Shown here: in pieces, positions 40,801 to 54,989 of the stretch
How positions within the stretch are numbered: position 1 is the first letter of the stretch
Layout: every line of letters begins with the position of its first letter
NCBI RefSeq assembly: GCF_036588685.1
Contig: NC_086378.1
Location: forward strand, 51,268,686-51,332,685
Origin: Mytilus trossulus
Lineage: Eukaryota; Mollusca; Bivalvia; Mytilida; Mytilidae
Length of the DNA: 64,000 bases
Direction of reading: 5' to 3'
Translations under genes and position numbers: made by a program
The notes under the pieces: model-generated
What the model was told of the DNA's origin: nothing
Databases searched by the model: none
Seen by the model: the letters and a program-made list of their open reading frames with translations, nothing else

Positions 40801-41502
40801 TCATTCTATATAATACAGGTCTATGGTGGTTGAAACATAGTAGGGTGTAGTACAACATATATAACACGGGTACCTGGTAAATGTAACATAGGAAGGTGTA
40901 GTATACCTTATATAACACAGGTCCTTGGTAAATGTAACATAGGAAGGTGTAGTACACCTTATATAACACAGGTCCCTGGTAAATGTAACATAGGAAGGTG
41001 TAGTACACCATATATAACACAGGTTTTTGGTAAATTTAACATTGGGGGGGTGTAGTACACCATATATAACACAGGTCCCTGGTAATTGTAACATAGGAGG
41101 GTGTAGTACACCATATATAAAACAGGTCCTTTGTGAATGTAACGTTTGAGGGTGTAGTGCACCTTATATAACACAGGTCTCTGGTGGATTTAACATAGGA
41201 GGGTGTAGTGCAATTTATAACACAGGTTCCTGGTGGATGTAACATATGACGGTTTAGTACACTTCATATAACACGGGTCCATGGTAAATGTAACATAGGA
41301 GGGTGTAGTACCCTGTATATAACAGGTCCCTGGTGAATGTACCATTTGAGGATGTACTGTACCTTATATAACACAGGTCCCTTGTAAATGTAACAAAGGA
41401 GGTAGTACGGTATGCCTTATATGATATAAGCCCCTGGTGAATGTAACATATATGAGGAAATAGTGCACCTTTTATTACAGGTCTCTGGTGAATGTAACAT
41501 AG
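37830..41502. repeat. 51-bp minisatellite array, about 70 copies
   Basis: The consensus unit reads CAGGTCCCTGGTGAATGTAA, CATAGGAGGGTGTAGTGC, ACCGTATATAACA. Some units are 47 bp, lacking four bases after GTAACA. Because 51 is divisible by three, long stop-free frames appear on both strands (up to 220 codons on the minus strand); they are judged non-coding. Longer blocks repeat: about 38362-39060 and 40682-41450 share the same order of variant units about 2.3 kb apart. A hAT-like MITE interrupts the array at 40262-40393. Confidence 0.95.
40262..40393. mobile_element. 132-bp hAT-like MITE inside the 51-bp array
   Basis: Termini CAGAGGCGGATTTAGGGG and, reversed, CAGTGGCGGATCCAC are inverted repeats. 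The interior is G- and C-rich (GGGGGGGCC, GCCCGCCCCC). The ends fit the CAGNGGCGGAT ends common among hAT MITEs. The 8-bp flanks are not identical, so the target duplication has decayed or one flank was lost by repeat turnover. Confidence 0.8.
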
Positions 41503-42311
41503 GATAGAACATCTTACATTATAGTACTATCTTACTTCACAATAAAAACCAATTATACCAAGCATGTTTCAAAAGATAGAACATCTTACATTATAGTACT
41601 ATCTTACTACACAATAAAAACCAATTATACCAAGCATGTTTCAATAGATAGAACATCTAACATTATAGCACTATCTTACTACACAATAAAAAACCAATTA
41701 TACCAAACATGTTTCAATAGATAGAACATCTTACATTATAGCACTTTCTCACTTCACAATAAAAACCAATTATACCAAGCATGTTTCAAAAGATAGAACA
41801 TCTTACATTATAGTTCTATCTTACTTCACAATAAAAACCAATTATACCAAGCATGTTTCAAAAGATAGAACATCTCACATTATAGTACTATCTTACTACA
41901 CAATACAAACCAATTATACCAAGCATGTTTCAATAGATAGAACATCTAACATTATAGCACTATCTTACTTCACAATAAAAAACCAATTATACCAAGCATG
42001 TTTCAATAGATAGAACATCTTACATTATAGTACTTTCTCACTTCACAATAAAAACCAATTATACCAAGCATGTTTCAAAAGATAGAACATCTTACATTAT
42101 AGCACTATCTTACTACACAATAAAAACCAATTATACCAAGCATGTTTCAAAAGATAGAACATCTAACATTATAGTACTATCTTACTACACAATAAAAACC
42201 AATTATACCAAGCATGTTTCAATAGATAGACCATCTAACTTCATAGTACTATCTTACTACACAATAAAAACCAATTTAACCAAACATGTTTCAATAGATA
42301 GAACATCTTAT
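41503..42311. repeat. 72-bp minisatellite array, about 11 copies
   Basis: Units read GATAGAACATCTTACATTAT, AGTACTATCTTACTTCAC, AATAAAAACCAATTATACC, AAGCATGTTTCAA. The first two starts are at 41503 and 41575. Variation is mainly TACT/GCAC and TTCAC/TACAC. The array abuts the 51-bp array on its left and the 381-bp satellite on its right without spacer. Confidence 0.95.
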
Positions 42312-45300
42312 AAGCGGGAAACACGAAAAACCATCATGACATTGAGGTATGTTATAGCTCATACTTATGCTTAGGGTGTCTACTACATGCTTGAATCTTT
42401 ATTTATACTGAAATATGCGAATGTAAGCCAAAAAAATATTTCATCGACCCCTACCCCCAATTTGGATAGCCAGACGCCAATATTGACCATACCTACCCCG
42501 GATCTTTTCACCCTAGAGACAAAACTGAGCATGTCATTGGTCTATACAAGGTATCATTTTTACTGTAAAGGCCTTGGCTAACTTTAACATGTGTTTTCCA
42601 ACATAAATAGGTGCCTCATTAGGCGGAAAACACGAAAAACAATAAAAAAGGCAAGAAAACCAACATAAAGGCAAATATCAATTATAGTAAAAATCTTCCC
42701 CCAGCACCGCCCAGACATGCCATTGAGGTATGTTATAGCTCAAACTAATGCTTAGGGTGTCTACTACATGCCTGAATTTTTATTTATATTGAAACATGTG
42801 AACGTAAGCCAAAAAAATATTTCATCGACCCCTACTCCCAATTTGGATCGCCAGACGCCAATATTGACCATACTTACCCCGGATCTTTTCACCCTAGAGA
42901 CCAAACTGAGCATGTCTTTGGTCTATACAAGGTGTCATTTTTACCGTAAAGGCCTTGGCTAACTTTAACATGTGTTTTTCAACATAAATAGGTGCCTCAT
43001 TAGGCGGAAAACACGAAAAACCATAAAAAAGGCAAGAAAACCAACATAAAGGCAAATATCAATTATAGTAATAATCTTCCCCCAGCACCGCCCAGACATG
43101 CCATTGAGGTATGTTATAGCTCATACTAATGCTTAGGGTGTCTACTACATGCTTGAATCTTTATTTATACTGAAATATGCGAATGTAAGCCAAAAAAATA
43201 TTTCATCGACCCCTACCCCCAATTTGGATAGCCAGACGCCAATATTGACCATACCTACCGCGGATCTTTTCATCCTAGAGACAAAACTGAGCATGTCATT
43301 GGTCTATACAAGGTGTCATTTTTACTGTAAAGGCCTTGGCTAACTTTAACATGTGTTTTCCAACATAAATAGGTGCCTCATTAGGCGGAAAACACGAAAA
43401 ACCATAAAAAAGGCAAGAAAACCACCATAAAGGCAAATATCAATTATAGTAAAAATCTTCCCCCCAGCACCGCCCAGAAATGCCATTGAGGTATGTTATA
43501 GCTCAAACCAATGCTTAGGGTGTCTACTACATGCCTGAAATTTTATTTATACTGAAACATGTGAACGTAAACCAAACAAATATTTCATCGACCCCTACTC
43601 CCAATTTGGATCGCCAGACGCCAATATTGACCATACCTACCCCGGATCTTTTCACCTTAGAGACAAAACTGAGCATGTCTTTAGTCTATACAAGGGTTCA
43701 TTTTTACCGTAAAGGCCTTGGCTAACTTTAACATGTGTTTTCAACATAAATAGGTGCCTCATTAGGCGGAAAACACGAAAAACCGTCAGAAAAGCCAAGA
43801 AAACCAACATAAAGGCAAATATCAATTATAGTGAAAATCTTCCCTCAGCACCGCTCAGACATGCCATTGAGGTATATTATAGCTCCAACTAATGCTAAGG
43901 GTGTCTACTACATGCCTGAATCTTCATTTATACTGAAATATGTGAACGTAAGCCAAAAAATATTTAATCGACCCTAATCCCAATTTGGATCGCCAGACGC
44001 CAATGTTTACCATACCAACCGCGGATCATTTCACCCTAGAGACAAAACTGAGCATGTCATTGGTCTATATAAGGTGTCATTTTTACCGTAAAGGCCTTGG
44101 CTAATTTTAACATGTGTTTTCCAACATAAATAGGTGCCTCAATTGGCGGAAAACACGAAAAACCATAAAAAAAGGCAAGAAAACCAACATAAAGGCAAAT
44201 ATCAATTACAGTAAAAATCTTCCCCCAGCACCGCCCAGACATGCCATTGAGGTATGTTATAGCTCAAACTAATGCTTCGGGTGTTTACTACATGCCTGAA
44301 TTTTTATTTATACTGAAACATGTGAACGTAAGCCAAAAAAATATTTCATCGATCCCTACTCCCACTTTGGATCGCCAGACGCCAATATTGACCATACTTA
44401 CCCCGGATCTCTTCACCCTAGAGACCAAACTGAGCATGTCTTTGGTCTATACAAGGTGTCATTTTTACCGTAAAGGCCTTGGCTAACTTTAACATGTGTT
44501 TTCAACATAAATAGGTGCCTCATTAAGGGAAAAACACGAAAAACCGTCAGAAAAGCCAAGAAAACCAACATAAAGGCAAATATCAATTATAGTGAAAATC
44601 TTCCCTCAGCACCGCCCAGACATGCCATTGAGGTATGTTATAGCTCCAACTAATGCCTAGGGTGTCTACTACATGCCTGAATTTTTATTTATACTGAAAT
44701 ATGTGAACGTAAGCCAAAAAATTATTTCATCGACCCCTACTCCCAATTTGGATTGCCAGACGCCAATATTGACCATACTTACCTGGGATTTTTTCACCCT
44801 AGAGACAAAACTGAGCATATCATTGGTCTATACAAGGTGTCATTTTTACCGTAAAGGCCTTGGCTAGCTTTAACATGTGTTTTCCAACATAAATAGGTGC
44901 CTCATTAAGCGGGAAACACGAAAAACCATCATAAAAGCCAAGAAAACCAACATAAAGGCAAATATCAATTATAGTGAAAATCTCCCCCCAGCACCGCCCA
45001 GACATGCCATTGAGGTATGTTATAGCTCAAACTAATGCTTAGGGTGTCTACTACATGCCTTAATCTTTATTTATACTGAAATATGTGAACGTAAGCCAAC
45101 AAAATATTTAATCGACCTTACCCCCAATTTGGATAGCCAGACGCCAATATTGACCTTACCTACCCCCGATCTTTTCACCCTAGAGACAAAACTGAGCATG
45201 TCATTGGTCTATAAAAGGTGTCATTTTTACCGTAAAGGCCTTGGCTAACTTTAACATGTGTTTTTCAACATAAATTGGTGCCTCATTAAGCGGAGAACAC

Positions 45301-46788
45301 GAACAAGCATCATAAAAGCCAAGAAAACCAATCTAAAGGCAAATATCAATTGTAGTGAAAATCTTCCCCCAGCACCGCCCAGACATGTCATTGAGGTATG
45401 TTATAGCTCATACTAATGCTTAGGGTGTCTACTACATGCCTGAATTTTTATTTATACTGAAATATGTGAACGTAAGCCAAAAAATATTTCATCGACCCCT
45501 ACTCCCAATTTGGATCGCCAGACGCCAATATTGACCATACCTACCCGGGATCTTTTCACCCTAGAGACAAAACTGAGCATGTCATTGGTCTATACAAGGT
45601 GTCATTTTACCGTACAGGCCTTGTCCAACTTTAACATGTGTTTTCCAACATTAATAGGTGCCTCATTAAGCGAGAAACACGAAAAACCATCATAAAAGCC
45701 AAGAAAACCAACATAAAGGCAAATATCAATTATAGTGAAAATCTTCCCCCAGCACCGCCCAGACATGCCATTGAGGTATGTTATAGCTCAAACTAATGCT
45801 TAGGGTGTCTACTACATGCCTGAAACTTAAATTCTACTGAAATATGTGAAAGTAAGCCAAGACAGTATTTAATCGACCCCTACCCCCAATTTGGATAGCC
45901 AGACGCCAATATTGACCATACCTACCCCGGATCTTTTCACCCAAGAGACAAAACTGAGCATATCATTGGTCTATACAAGGTGTCATTTTTACCAAAAAGG
46001 CCTTGGCTAACTTTAACATGTGTTTTCCAACATAAATAGGTGCCTCATTAAGCGGGAAACACGAAAAAATTTATAAAAGCCAAGAAAACCAACATAAAGG
46101 CAAATATCAATTATAGTGAAAATCTTCCCCCCCCCCCCCCACACTATAATTGGTCTATACAAGGTGACATTTTTACATGTGTCTTCCAACTTAATTAGGT
46201 GCCTCATTAAGCGGAAAACACGAAAAACCATCATAAAAGCCTAGAAATCCACATAAAGGCAAATATCAATTATAGTGAAAATCTTCCCCCAGCACCGCCC
46301 AGACATGCCATTGAGGTATATAATAGCTCAAACTAATGCTTAGGGTGTCTACTACATGCCTGAATCTTTATGTATACTGAACTATGTGAACGTAAGCCAA
46401 AAAATATTTAATCGACCCCTAATCCCAATTTGGATCGCCAGACGCCAATATTGACCATACCTACCCCGGATCTTTTCACCCTAGAGACAAAACTGAGCAT
46501 GTCATTTGTCTATACAAGGTGTCATTTTTACCAAAAAGGCCTTGGCTAACTTTAACATGTGTTTTCCAACATAAATAGGTGCCTCATTAAGCGGGAAACA
46601 CGAAAAAATTTATAAAAGCCAAGAAAACCAACATAAAGGCAAATATCAATTATAGTGAAAATCTTCCCCCCCCCCAGCACCACCCAGACATGTCATTGAG
46701 GTATGTTATAGCTCAAACTAATGCTTAGGGTGTCTACTACATGCCTGAACCTTAATTTCTACTGAAATATGTGAAAGTAAGCCAAGAC

Positions 46789-48194
46789 CAGGCCTGGGGC
46801 CATTACATTGCAATGTAATGCATTACATTACAATTACTTTGTGATTCTTCCATTACAATTACAATTACAATTACATTTTTTCTCACATGTAATGCATTAC
46901 ATTACAATTACTTTGCCTGTGAAATGCACTACATTACACATTACTTTTTCACTATAAAAACTAGAAACCTTTCACAAAACAGATTTTTATAAGAAATTGA
47001 TAAATATTACAGGGGTATATGTAGATATATATACAGTGTTAGTGACTTAGACTTCAAATACTGGTTAATCAATATGTTCATTGAACTTTATTATCATAAG
47101 AGGTTCAAAAGTGATGTCATTAAGAGAACAGCGATCAGTTCTGTACACCTTTCTGGCAATACTAAAAAGCCTTTCTACAGCAGCTGATGTGTGTGAAATG
47201 GCTAAATACTTGATAGCTGTATTAGCCAAAGAAGAAAGGCACACTGAATTTGACTTCAATCATTCCAGTGCATTGATTGAAATTTCTTCACATGGCTCAG
47301 ACAAGTAGATGTCATCATGTAATGCACCATACCTGTGTCTATACTCTTTGATGGAGTAGTAGGAGGCATGAAACTGGAAAAGTCACTTTTAAGATTCTTA
47401 ATTGGTGGTAAAAAATAAATAAATTTTCATATAATTTTGTTTCTTACATTGATCACTTAATCATTATGACATCATTAAGGGATTTCAAAGGAATATAATA
47501 AATGTGTCATTAAAGGATTATCTTTTGAAATGCTTAAGGGCTCTGTGAGGACAAACATAATGATAAGATTTGATTGCAATACAAACATTTTGATATTAAT
47601 TAGATGAAATAACAACACAGACAGGACCCAAACCACAGTTTGGTTTAAAAATGTTGTTTGACATATTCAATCTTTCACTGAAATACATGTATAAATCATG
47701 AAAATTTAATCTTCATATTTTTTCCATTCATCTATATAGTTTTGTTTGATAAATTTTTATAAGATTTTTCACTGAACCACCAAACACCAAAATATTTCTA
47801 ATATCATATTAAACAAATATCAGAAACAAAAACCAAGACTTGATGATTTTTACCATTTTATATTTATTACCTTAAAATGTGTGTTTTAAAGATTGATGTA
47901 ATTTATTTAATACAGTAATTAACTGTGACAAATTTTTTTTTCATACTTTCTTTTGTTTTTGTTAATATTTTATTTTTATTATACAATATTCTTCAATTTT
48001 ATGTATTTTACCAATTTGTAATGAAAAGTAATGTACTGTAATGGAGGCATTACATCAATTTTTAACTTAAGTAATCATTACATTACATGTAATTGTAATG
48101 CAGAAAATGTGCATTACAAATTACTTTGCATTACATCCCAAAAATGTAATATTACAATGCATTACAATTACAAATTACCATTACCCCAGGCCTG
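46789..48194 (-). mobile_element. 1.4-kb hAT transposon in the satellite, 8-bp TSD
   Basis: The ends are CAGGCCTGGGG and CCCCAGGCCTG. The flanking satellite word GCCAAGAC is duplicated exactly (46781-46788 and 48195-48202), the 8-bp duplication typical of hAT elements. Both subterminal regions are packed with ATGCATTACATTACAATTAC-like words on both strands, likely transposase-binding clusters. Only a C-terminal transposase remnant survives, so the copy is non-autonomous. Confidence 0.95.
47065..47259 (-). pseudogene. hAT transposase remnant (C-terminal dimerisation region)
   Basis: This 64-codon frame contains SHTSAAVERLFSIARKVY, then RCSLN and LMIIKFNEH, matching the hAT family C-terminal (hATC) pattern: A-x-x-E-R-x-F-S, then R..L, then the L-M-x-x-K-x-N segment. 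The zinc finger, RNase H-like DDE catalytic region and most of the protein are absent from the element. The first ATG is probably not the original start. It is a relic that cannot catalyse transposition alone. Confidence 0.85.
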
Positions 48195-50199
48195 GCCAAG
48201 ACAATATTTAATCGACCCCTACCCCCAATTTGGAACGCCAGACGCCAATATTGACCATACCTACCCCGGATCTTTTCACCCTAGAAACAAAACTGAGCAT
48301 GTCATTTGTCTATACAAGGTTTCATTTTTACCTTAAAGGCCTTGGCTAACTTTAACATGTGTTTTCCAACATAAATAGGTGCCTTATTAAGCGGGAAACA
48401 CGAAAAACCATCATAAAAGCCAAGAAACCAACATAAAGGCAAATATCAATTATAGTGAAAATCTTCCCCCAGCACCACCCAGACATGCCATTGAGGTATG
48501 TTATAGCTCAAACTAATGCTTAGGGTGTCTACTACATGCCTGAACCTTAATTTCTACTGAAATATGTGAAAGTAAGCCAAGACAATATTTAATCGACCCC
48601 TACCCCCAATTTGGAACGCCAGACGCCAATATTGACCATACCTACCCCGGATCTTTTCACCCTAGAGACAAAACTGAGCATGTCATTTGTCTATACAAGG
48701 TTTCATTTTTACCTTAAAGGCCTTGGCTAACTTTAACATGTGTTTTCCAACATAAATAGGTACCACATTAAGCGGGAAACACGAAAAACCATCATAAAAG
48801 CCAAAAAACCAACATAAAGGCAAATATCAATTATAGTGAAAATCTCCCACCAGCACCGCCCAGACATGCCATTGAGGTATATTATAGCTCAAACTAATGC
48901 CTAGGGTGTCTACTACATGCCTGAATTTTTATTTATACTCAAATATGTGAACGTTAGCCAATAAAATATTTAATCGACCCCTACCCCCAATTTGGATAGC
49001 CAGACGCCAATATTGAACATACCTACCCCGGATCTTTTCACCCTAGTGACCAAACTGAGCATGTCATTGGCCTATACAAGGTGTCATTTTTACCGTAAAG
49101 GCCTTGGCTAACTTTAACATGTGTTTTCCAACATAAATAGGTGCCTCTTTAAGCGGGAAACACGAAAAACCATCATAAAAGCCAAAAAAACTAACATAAA
49201 GGCAAATATCAATTATAGTGAAAATCTTCCCTCAGCACCGCCCAAACATGCCATTGAGGTATATTATCGCTCCAACTAATGCTTAGGGTGTCTACTACAT
49301 GCCTGAATCTTCATTTATACTGAAATATGTGAACGTAAGCCAAAAAAATATTTCATCGACCCCTACCCCCAATTTGGATAGCCAGACGCCAATATTGACC
49401 ATACCTACCCCGGATCTTTTCACTCTAGAGACAAAACTGAGCATGTCATTGGTCTATACAAGGTGTCATTTTTACTGTAAAGGCCTTGGCTAACTTTAAC
49501 ATGTGTTTTCCAACATAAATAGGTGCCTAATTAACCGGAAAACACGAAAAACCATCATAAAAGCCAAGAAAACCAACGAAAGTAAGCCAAACAAATATTT
49601 CATCGACCCCTACCCCCAATTTGGATCGCCAGACGCCAATATTGACCATACCAACCCCGGATCATTTCACCCTAGAGACAAAACTGCGCATGTCATTGGT
49701 CTATACAAGGTGTCATTTTTATCGTAAAGGCCTTGGCTAACTTTAACATGTGTTTTCCAACATAAATAGGTCCCTCATTAGGCTGGAAACACGAAAAACC
49801 ATAAAAAAGGCAAGAAAACCAACATAAAGGCAAATATCAATTATAGTGAAAATCTTCCCAAAGCACCGCCCAGACATGCCATTGAGGTATGTTATAGCTC
49901 AAACCAATGCTTAGGGTGTCTTCTACATGCCTGATTTTTTTATTTATACTGAAACATGTGAACGTAAGCCAAACAAATATTTCATCGACCCCTACTCAAA
50001 AATTAGATCGCCAGACGCCAATATTTACCATACCTACCCCCGGACCTTTTCACCCTAGAGACCAAAGTGAGCATGTCTTTGGTCTGTACAAGGTTTCATT
50101 TTTACCGTAAAAGCATTGGATAACTTTAACATGTGTTTTCCAACTTAATTAATTGCCTCATTAAGCGGACAACACGAAAAATCATCATAAAAGCCTAGA

Positions 50200-51335
50200 A
50201 AACCAACATAAAGGCAAATATCAATTATAGTGAAAATCTTCCCCCAGAACCGCCCAGACATGTCATTGAGGTATATTATAGCTCAAACTAATGTTTAGGG
50301 TGTCTAATTCATGCCTGAATCTTTATTCATACTGATATATGTGGACGTAAGCCAAAATAATATATAATCGACCCCTACTCCCAACTTGGATCGCCAGACG
50401 CCAATATTGACCATACCTACCCCGGATCTTTTCATCCTAGAGACCAAACTGAGCATGTCATTGGTCTATACAAGGTGTCATTTTTACCATAAAGGACTTG
50501 GCTAACTTTAACATGTGTTTTCCAACATAAATAGGTGCCTCATTAAGCGGGAAACACGAAAAACCATCATAAAAGCCAAGAAAACCAACATAAAGGCGAA
50601 TATCAATTATAGTGAAAATCTCCCCCCAGCACCACCCAGACATGCCATTGAGGTATTTTATAGCTCCAACTAATGCTTAGGGTGTCTACTACATGCCTGA
50701 ATCATCATTTATACTGAAATATGTGAACGTAAGCCAAAAAAATATTTCATCGACCCCTACCCCCAATTTGGATAGCCAGAAGCCAATATTGACCATACCT
50801 ACCCCGGATCTTTTCACTCTAGAGACAAAACTGAGCATGTCATTGGTCTATTCAAGGTGTCATTTTTACTGTAAAGGCCTTGGCTAACTTTAACATGTGT
50901 TTTCCAACATAAATAGGTGCCTCATTAACCGGAAAACACGAAAAACCATCATAAAAGCCAAGAAAACCAACGAAAGTAAGCCAAACAAATATTTCATCGA
51001 CCCCTACCCCCAATTTGGATCGCCAGACCCCAATATTGCCCATACCTACCCCGGATCTTTTCACCCTAGAGACCAAATTGAGCATGTCATTGGTCTATTC
51101 AAGGTGTCATTTTTACCGTAAAGGCCTTGGCTAACTTTAACATGTGTTTTCCAACATAAATAGGTGCCTCATTAGGCGGCAACCACGAAAAACCATAAAA
51201 AAGGCAAGAAAACCAACATAAAGGCAAATATCAATTATAGTGAAAATCTTCCCCAAGCACCGCCCAGACATGCCATTGAGGTATGTTATAGCTCAAACCA
51301 ATGCTTAGGGTGTGTTGTACATGCCTGATTTTTTA
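50200..51335. repeat. Higher-order repeat block, copy 1 (partner 62270-63405)
   Basis: Three successive monomers, one with the 134-bp deletion, recur in the same order at exactly +12,070 bp. They share private variants such as TCTAATTCATGCC, CCAACTTGGATCG and ACCAACGAAAGTAAGCC. This marks a copy of a multi-monomer block, not independent monomers. Confidence 0.85.
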
Positions 51336-54300
51336 TTTATACTGAAATATGTGAACGTAAGCCAAGACAATATTTAATCGACCCCCACCCCAAATTTGGA
51401 TAGCCAGACGCCAATATTGACCAAACCTAGTCCGGATCTTTTCACCCTCGAGATCAAATTGAGCATGTCATTGGTCTATACAAGATGTCATTTTTACCGT
51501 AAAGGCCTTGTCTAACTTTAACATGTGTTTTCCAACATAAATAGGTACCTCATTAAGCGGAAAACACGAAAAACCATCATAAAAGCCTAGAAAATCAACA
51601 TAAAGGCAAATATCAATTATAGTGAAAATCTTCCACCAGCACCGCCCAGACATGCCATTGAGGTATATAATAGCTCAAACTAATGCTTAGGGTGTCTACT
51701 ACATGCCTGAATCTTCATTTATACTGAAATATGTGAACGTAAGCCAAGACAATATTTAATCGACCCCCACCCCAAATTTGGATAGCCAGACGCCAATATT
51801 GACCAAACCTAGTCCGGATCTTTTCACCCTCGAGATCAAATTGAGCATGTCATTGGTCTATACAAGATGTCATTTTTACCGTAAAGGCCTTGTCTAACTT
51901 TAACATGTGTTTTTCAACATAAATAGGTGCCTTATTAAGCGGAAAACACTAAACACCGTAAGAAAAGCCAAGAAAACAACATAAAGGAAATATCAATTAT
52001 AGTGAAAATCTTCCCCCAGAACCGCCCAGACATGCCATTGAGATATAATATATCTCAAACTAATGCTTAGGGTGTTTACTACCTGCCTGGATCTTTATTT
52101 ATACTGAAATATGTGAACGTAAGCCCAAAAAAATTTAATCGACCCCTACTCCCAATTTGGATCGCCAGACGCCAATATTGAGCATACCTACCCCGGATCT
52201 TTTCACCCTAGAGACAAAACTGAGCATGTCATTGGTCTATACAAGGTGTCATGTTTACCTTAACGGCCTTGGCTAACTTTAACATGTGTTTTCAAACATA
52301 AATAGATGCTTCATTAAGCGGAAACACGAAAAACCATCATAAAAGCCAAGACAACCAACATAAAGACAAATATCAATTATTATAGTGAAAATCTTCCCTT
52401 AGCACCTCCCAGACATGCCATTGAGGTATATTATAACTAAAACTAATGCTTAGGGTGTCTTCTACATGCCTGAATCTTCATTTATACTGAAATATGTGAA
52501 CGTAAGCCAACAAAATATTAAATCGACCCCTACTCCCAATTTGGATCGCCAGACGCCAATATAGACCATACCTACCCCGGATCTTTTCACCCTAGAGACA
52601 AAACTTAGCATGTCATTGGTCTTTACAAGGTGTCATTTTTACCGTGAAGGCCTTGGCTAACAATAACATGTGTTTTCCAACATAAATAGGTGCCTCATTA
52701 AGCAGAAAACCCGAAAAACCATCATAAAAGCCTAGAAATCCACATAAAGGCAAATATCAATTATAGTGAAAATCTTCCCCCAGCACCGCCCAGACATGCC
52801 ATTGAGGTATATTATAGCTCAAACTAATGCTTAGGGTGTCTACTACATGCCTGTTCATTTAACTATACTAAAATATGTGAACGTAAGCCAAGAAAAAATT
52901 TAATCGATCCATACCCCCAATTTGGATCGCCAGACGCCAATATAGACCATACCTACCCCGGATCTTTTCACCCTAGAGACCAAACTGAGCATGTAATTGG
53001 TCTATACAAGGTGTCATTTTTACCGTAAAGGCCTTGGCTAACTTTAACATGTGCTTTCCAACATAAATAAGTGCCTCATTAGGCGAAAAACACGAAAAAC
53101 CATAAAAAAGCCAAGCAAACCAACATAAAGGCAAATATCAATTATAGTGAAAATCTTCCCCCCAGCACCGCCCAGACATGCCATTGAGGTATATTATAAC
53201 TAAAACTAATGCTTAGGGTGTCTTCTACATGCCTGAATCTTCATTTATACTGAAATATGTGAACGTAAGCCAACAAAATATTTAATCGACCCCTACTCCC
53301 AATTTGGATCGCCAGACGCCAATATAGACCATACCTACCCCGGATCTTTTCACCCTAGAGACAAAACTGAGCATGTCATTGGTCTTTACAAGGTGTCATT
53401 TTTACCGTGAAGGCCTTGGCTAACAATAACATGTGTTTTCCAACATAAATAGGTGCCTCATTAAGCAGAAAACCCGAAAAACCATCATAAAAGCCTAGAA
53501 ATCCACATAAAGGCAAATATCAATTATAGTGAAAATCTTCCCCCAGCACCGCCCAGACATGCCATTGAGGTATATTATATCTCAAACTAATGTTTAGGGT
53601 GTCTACTACATGCCTGAATCTTTATTTATACTGAAATATGTGAACGTAAGCCAAAAATTTATTTCGTCGACTGCTACTCCCAATTTGGATAGCCAGACGC
53701 CAATATTGACCATACCTACCCCGGATCTTTTCACCCTAGAGACAAAACTGAGCATATCATTGGTCTATACAAGGTGTCATTTTTACCGTTAAGGCCTTGT
53801 CTAACTTTAACATGTGTCTTTCAACTTAAATAAGTGCCTCATTAGGCGGAAAACACGAAATACCATAAAAAAAAGCCTAGAAAACCTACATAAAGGCAAA
53901 TATCAATTATAGTGAAAATCTTCCCCCAGCACCGCCCAGACATGCCATTGAGGTATATTATATCTCAAACTAATGTTTAGGGTGTCTACTACATGCCTGA
54001 ATTTTTATTTAAAGTGAAATATGTGATCGTAAGCCAAGAAAATATTTAATCGACCCATACCCCCAATTTGGATCGCCAGACGCCAATATAGACCATACCT
54101 ACCCCGGATCTTTTCACCCTAGAGACCAAACTGAGCATGTAATTGGTCTATACAAGGTGTCATTTTTACCGTAAAGGCCTTGGCTAACTTTAACATGTGC
54201 TTTCCAACATAAATAGGTGCCTCATTAGGCGGAAAACACTAAAAACCGTCAGAAAAGCCAAAAAACCAACATAAAGGCAAATATCAATTATAGTGAAAAT

Positions 54301-54989
54301 CTTCCCCCAGCACCGACCAGACATGCCATTGAGGTATATTATAGCCCAAACTAATGCTTAGGGTGTATTCTACATGCCTGAACCTTAATTTATACAGAAA
54401 TATGTGAACCTAAGCCAAGGCAATATCTAGTCAACCTCCACCCCTAATTTGGATAGCCAGACACCAAAATTGACCATACCTACCCCGGATCTTTTCACCC
54501 TAGAGACAAAACTGAGCATGTCATTGGTCTATACAAGGTGTTATTTTTACCGTAAAGGCCTTGTCTAACTTTAACATATGTTTTCGAACATAATTAGGTG
54601 CCTCATTAAGCGGAAAACACGAAAAACCATCATAAAAGCCTAGAAAACCAACATAAAGGCAAATATCAATTATAGTGAAAATCTTCCCCCAGCACCGCCC
54701 AGACATGCCATTGAGGTATATTATAGCTCAAACTAATGCTTAGGGTGTCTACTACAAACCTGAATCTTTATTTATAGTGAAATATGTGAACGTAAGCCAA
54801 GAAAATATTTAATCGACCCCTACCCCCAATTTGGAGAGCCAGACGCCAACATTGACCATACCTACCCCAGATATTTTCAATCTAGAGACCAAACTGAGCA
54901 TGTCATTGGTCTATACAAGGTGTCATTTTTACCGTAAAGGCCTTGGCTAACTTTAACATGTGTTTTCCAACATAAATAGGTGCCTCATT

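Noticed and set aside
37830..42311. CRISPR array
   Set aside because: Units are contiguous with no unique spacers, and the genome is eukaryotic.
46127..46140. C14 tract as a functional element
   Set aside because: It sits at the junction of a truncated satellite monomer and is an expanded version of the CCCCC present in every monomer.
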